Positions 62,459 through 64,000 of a stretch of DNA of 64,000 bases are shown one piece after another; position 1 is the first letter of the stretch; the number at the start of each line of letters is the position of its first letter. The stretch covers positions 1 through 64,000 of the forward strand of contig NZ_JAGIBH010000012.1 in the NCBI RefSeq assembly GCF_017744445.1. Reading direction: 5' to 3'. The DNA comes from Caulobacter sp. GTDB lineage: Bacteria; Pseudomonadota; Alphaproteobacteria; Caulobacterales; Caulobacteraceae. A program made the translations under genes and the position numbers. The notes under the pieces were generated by a model, which worked only from the letters and a program-made list of their open reading frames with translations, was not told where the DNA came from and searched no databases.

Positions 62459-64000
62459 TCAGAAGCTCTGGGTCAGGCGGGCGTAGTAGTAGCCGCCGGT
62501 GATGCCGAAGGGTGAGAAGGTCCCGAACTGGCCCGTGCCCTGGTCGGCGTTGAGGATTCCGATCTTGTCGGGATGCTTATCGAACAGGTTGTTGGCCCCG
62601 ATCGCGATGTTGGTGCGCTCACGCACCTGCCAGGCGATATCGAGGTCGGTGATCCACTTGGGACTGAAGGTCCGGTCCAGGTTCGCCGACGTCCCGGCCT
62701 CGGTGTAACGGCCATAGCGGGTGTTGCGCAGGCCGGCGGTCCAGGCGCCGCGCGACCACTGGGCGCCGACGATGATCTTCTCGCGCGGCGTGCCAATGGT
62801 CAGGTCGGCGATCTTCTGGCGGTCGAACAAGACGAGGCTGGGATTGACCGCCTTCAGGACCGCGGGCGTCGCCTTCAGCTTGGTGATCTTGGTCTTGTTG
62901 AAGGCGTAGGCGGCATTGAGGTTCAGACGGCCGAAGTCGCCCAGGCTGAAGCCGTACTCGCCGACGAAGTCGACGCCCGTCGTCCGGGTCGAGACCGCGT
63001 TGGTGTAGTAGGTCGCTGTCAGGCCCTGCGGGAAACGCGCCAGCAGCGGAGCCAGGTCGGCGCGCGACCCCAACTGCGCCACCGACAGGTCCAGGTTGCT
63101 GGTGTCGACGATGCGGTCGTCGATCTGGATCTCGTAGGCGTCCAGGGTCAGGCGCAGGCCGGCGAACGGCTCGGCCGTGACGCCGAAGCTGTAGTTGGTC
63201 GAGGTTTCCGGCTTAAGCGTTTCCGCGCCCAGCGCTTTTGCCTCAACGCTGTCCGTGCGCAGCACCTTGGTCGGGAAGGTCAGGTACTCGCCGGGGACGC
63301 AGGGCGCGCCGCGGAAGATGTTGTTCGGCGCGGCCGGGCACAGGCTGCCGTTGATGGTCGAGGTCGCGAACAGGGTCTGGCCCAGCGACGGCGCGCGGAA
63401 GCCGTTGCTGACCGTGGCCCGCACGGCATAGCCCGGCAGGAACTCCCAGCGCGTGGTCAGCTTGCCGCTGAACGTATCGCCCACGCCCTTGCCGTACTTC
63501 TCGTACCGACCGGCCAGGCCTACATACCAGGTGTCGGTGACATCGGTCCCGACATCGACATACGCCGCGCCACTGTGGCGGTGCATCGCGCCGGCGTCCT
63601 CGGGCGCGGTGCCGGCATAGGACGCCAGGCCCGGGTTCGGACGCAGACCGGCGAACGGCTGACCGGCCGGGATCACATAGTCGCCGACGATGTACGACGC
63701 CTCGTCGCCCGCCTCGATCAGGAAGCGCTCATAGCGATGTTCAAGCCCCCAGGAGACTTGCAGCGGATTCTTCAGCCAGCCCGAGAACTCGCGCGTGAAG
63801 TCCAGGTTGTTGGTCCACTGCCGGAACTCGTGGGTCGACAGGTGGAAATAGGTCGGGCTGTTCGGACCCAGGGTGGCATTCAGGGTGTTCTGGCCGTCCA
63901 GCTGGGCGTGGTCCTGGGCCAGGGTGGTCGACAGGTCCCAGGCCCAGCCAGCCTTCTCGCCGCGCGCGCCGAAGCTGGTCTGGAAGTCCAGCTCGAAGAT
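62459..64000 (-). CDS. TonB-dependent receptor, C-terminal part (cut by window end)
   Basis: The minus-strand reading frame is open from 64000 down to the stop at 62459 (513 codons visible); a start lies beyond the window. Visible barrel stretches: DLSTTLAQDHAQLDGQNTLN, NPLQVSWGLEHRYERFLIEA, YVDVGTDVTDTWYVGLAGRY, VRATVSNGFRAPSLGQTLFA, DAYEIQIDDRIVDTSNLDL and TGGYYYARLTQSF at the C-terminus with terminal Phe. There is no plug or signal peptide in view. It ends 11 bases before the substrate-binding protein start, so it is in the same operon. Uptake of an organosulfur ligand is inferred. Confidence 0.92.
   Translation of the reverse strand: MFELDFQTSFGARGEKAGWAWDLSTTLAQDHAQLDGQNTLNATLGPNSPTYFHLSTHEFRQWTNNLDFTREFSGWLKNPLQVSWGLEHRYERFLIEAGDEASYIVGDYVIPAGQPFAGLRPNPGLASYAGTAPEDAGAMHRHSGAAYVDVGTDVTDTWYVGLAGRYEKYGKGVGDTFSGKLTTRWEFLPGYAVRATVSNGFRAPSLGQTLFATSTINGSLCPAAPNNIFRGAPCVPGEYLTFPTKVLRTDSVEAKALGAETLKPETSTNYSFGVTAEPFAGLRLTLDAYEIQIDDRIVDTSNLDLSVAQLGSRADLAPLLARFPQGLTATYYTNAVSTRTTGVDFVGEYGFSLGDFGRLNLNAAYAFNKTKITKLKATPAVLKAVNPSLVLFDRQKIADLTIGTPREKIIVGAQWSRGAWTAGLRNTRYGRYTEAGTSANLDRTFSPKWITDLDIAWQVRERTNIAIGANNLFDKHPDKIGILNADQGTGQFGTFSPFGITGGYYYARLTQSF

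Overview
The window is a GC-rich chromosomal segment with strong GC bias at third codon positions. It carries five TonB-dependent receptors (one cut by the window end), many Tat and Sec signal peptides, and a regulator beside almost every catabolic operon. Together these suggest an oligotrophic alphaproteobacterium of the Caulobacter type. That placement is inferred from gene content and style; no rRNA or tRNA gene is present. I see no phage, insertion sequence or CRISPR array. The region reads as a chain of nutrient-scavenging islands.

Layout. (1) 1-4443: oxidative aldose (galactose/arabinose) catabolism with an IlvD/Edd dehydratase (cut by the window start), a FadR-type regulator, an AraD1/GguC-like protein, an aldose dehydrogenase and a secreted mutarotase. 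Two near-identical putative operators flank the regulator. (2) 4553-6854: a FAD/NAD(P)-binding oxidoreductase and a HutC-type GntR regulator. (3) 6865-16993: a glycoside 3-oxidation island. It has a GMC flavoprotein with an iron-sulfur Cys motif, its Tat-exported small subunit, a cytochrome c, two secreted DUF1080 (3-keto-disaccharide hydrolase family) proteins, two TIM-barrel isomerases, a Gfo/Idh/MocA oxidoreductase, an MFS transporter and a LacI regulator. (4) 17110-28073: a small secreted protein, a ROK repressor, a frameshifted ROK-kinase remnant, and an operon of TonB receptor, flavin-dependent halogenase and GH27 alpha-galactosidase. A nitrobindin-like protein and an unrecognised Tat-exported 631-aa protein follow. 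(5) 28330-32124: paoABC, a periplasmic molybdenum aldehyde oxidoreductase.

(6) 32129-43996: a D-glutamate / peptide island. It has an Lrp-like regulator, two beta-lactamase-fold serine hydrolases, a YkvI-like permease, a DgcN-like DUF1611 protein, a TonB receptor, a POT peptide transporter, a DgcA-like enolase-superfamily racemase and an XRE-cupin regulator. Its two main promoters share a long conserved block. (7) 43993-55709: a LacI regulon with a TonB receptor, two tandem ~1000-aa beta-helix/beta-propeller proteins and gluconokinase, linked by a shared palindrome, plus a FadR-type regulator. (8) 56000-57499: a stand-alone LuxR-type HTH protein and a two-domain peptidoglycan hydrolase without a signal peptide. 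(9) 57538-64000: an organosulfur-scavenging-like operon with a TonB receptor, a sulfonate-type binding protein, an AsfA-like flavoprotein, an AsfB-like ferredoxin, a peroxiredoxin-like protein and an FMN monooxygenase.

The common logic in most islands is outer-membrane uptake by a TonB receptor or periplasmic oxidation, secreted or periplasmic processing, inner-membrane transport, cytoplasmic conversion, and one local regulator with a recognisable palindrome. The best candidates for undescribed biology are the tandem beta-helix/propeller proteins, the halogenase in a glycan operon, the glycoside 3-oxidation island, the D-Glu/peptide island and the unrecognised Tat protein.
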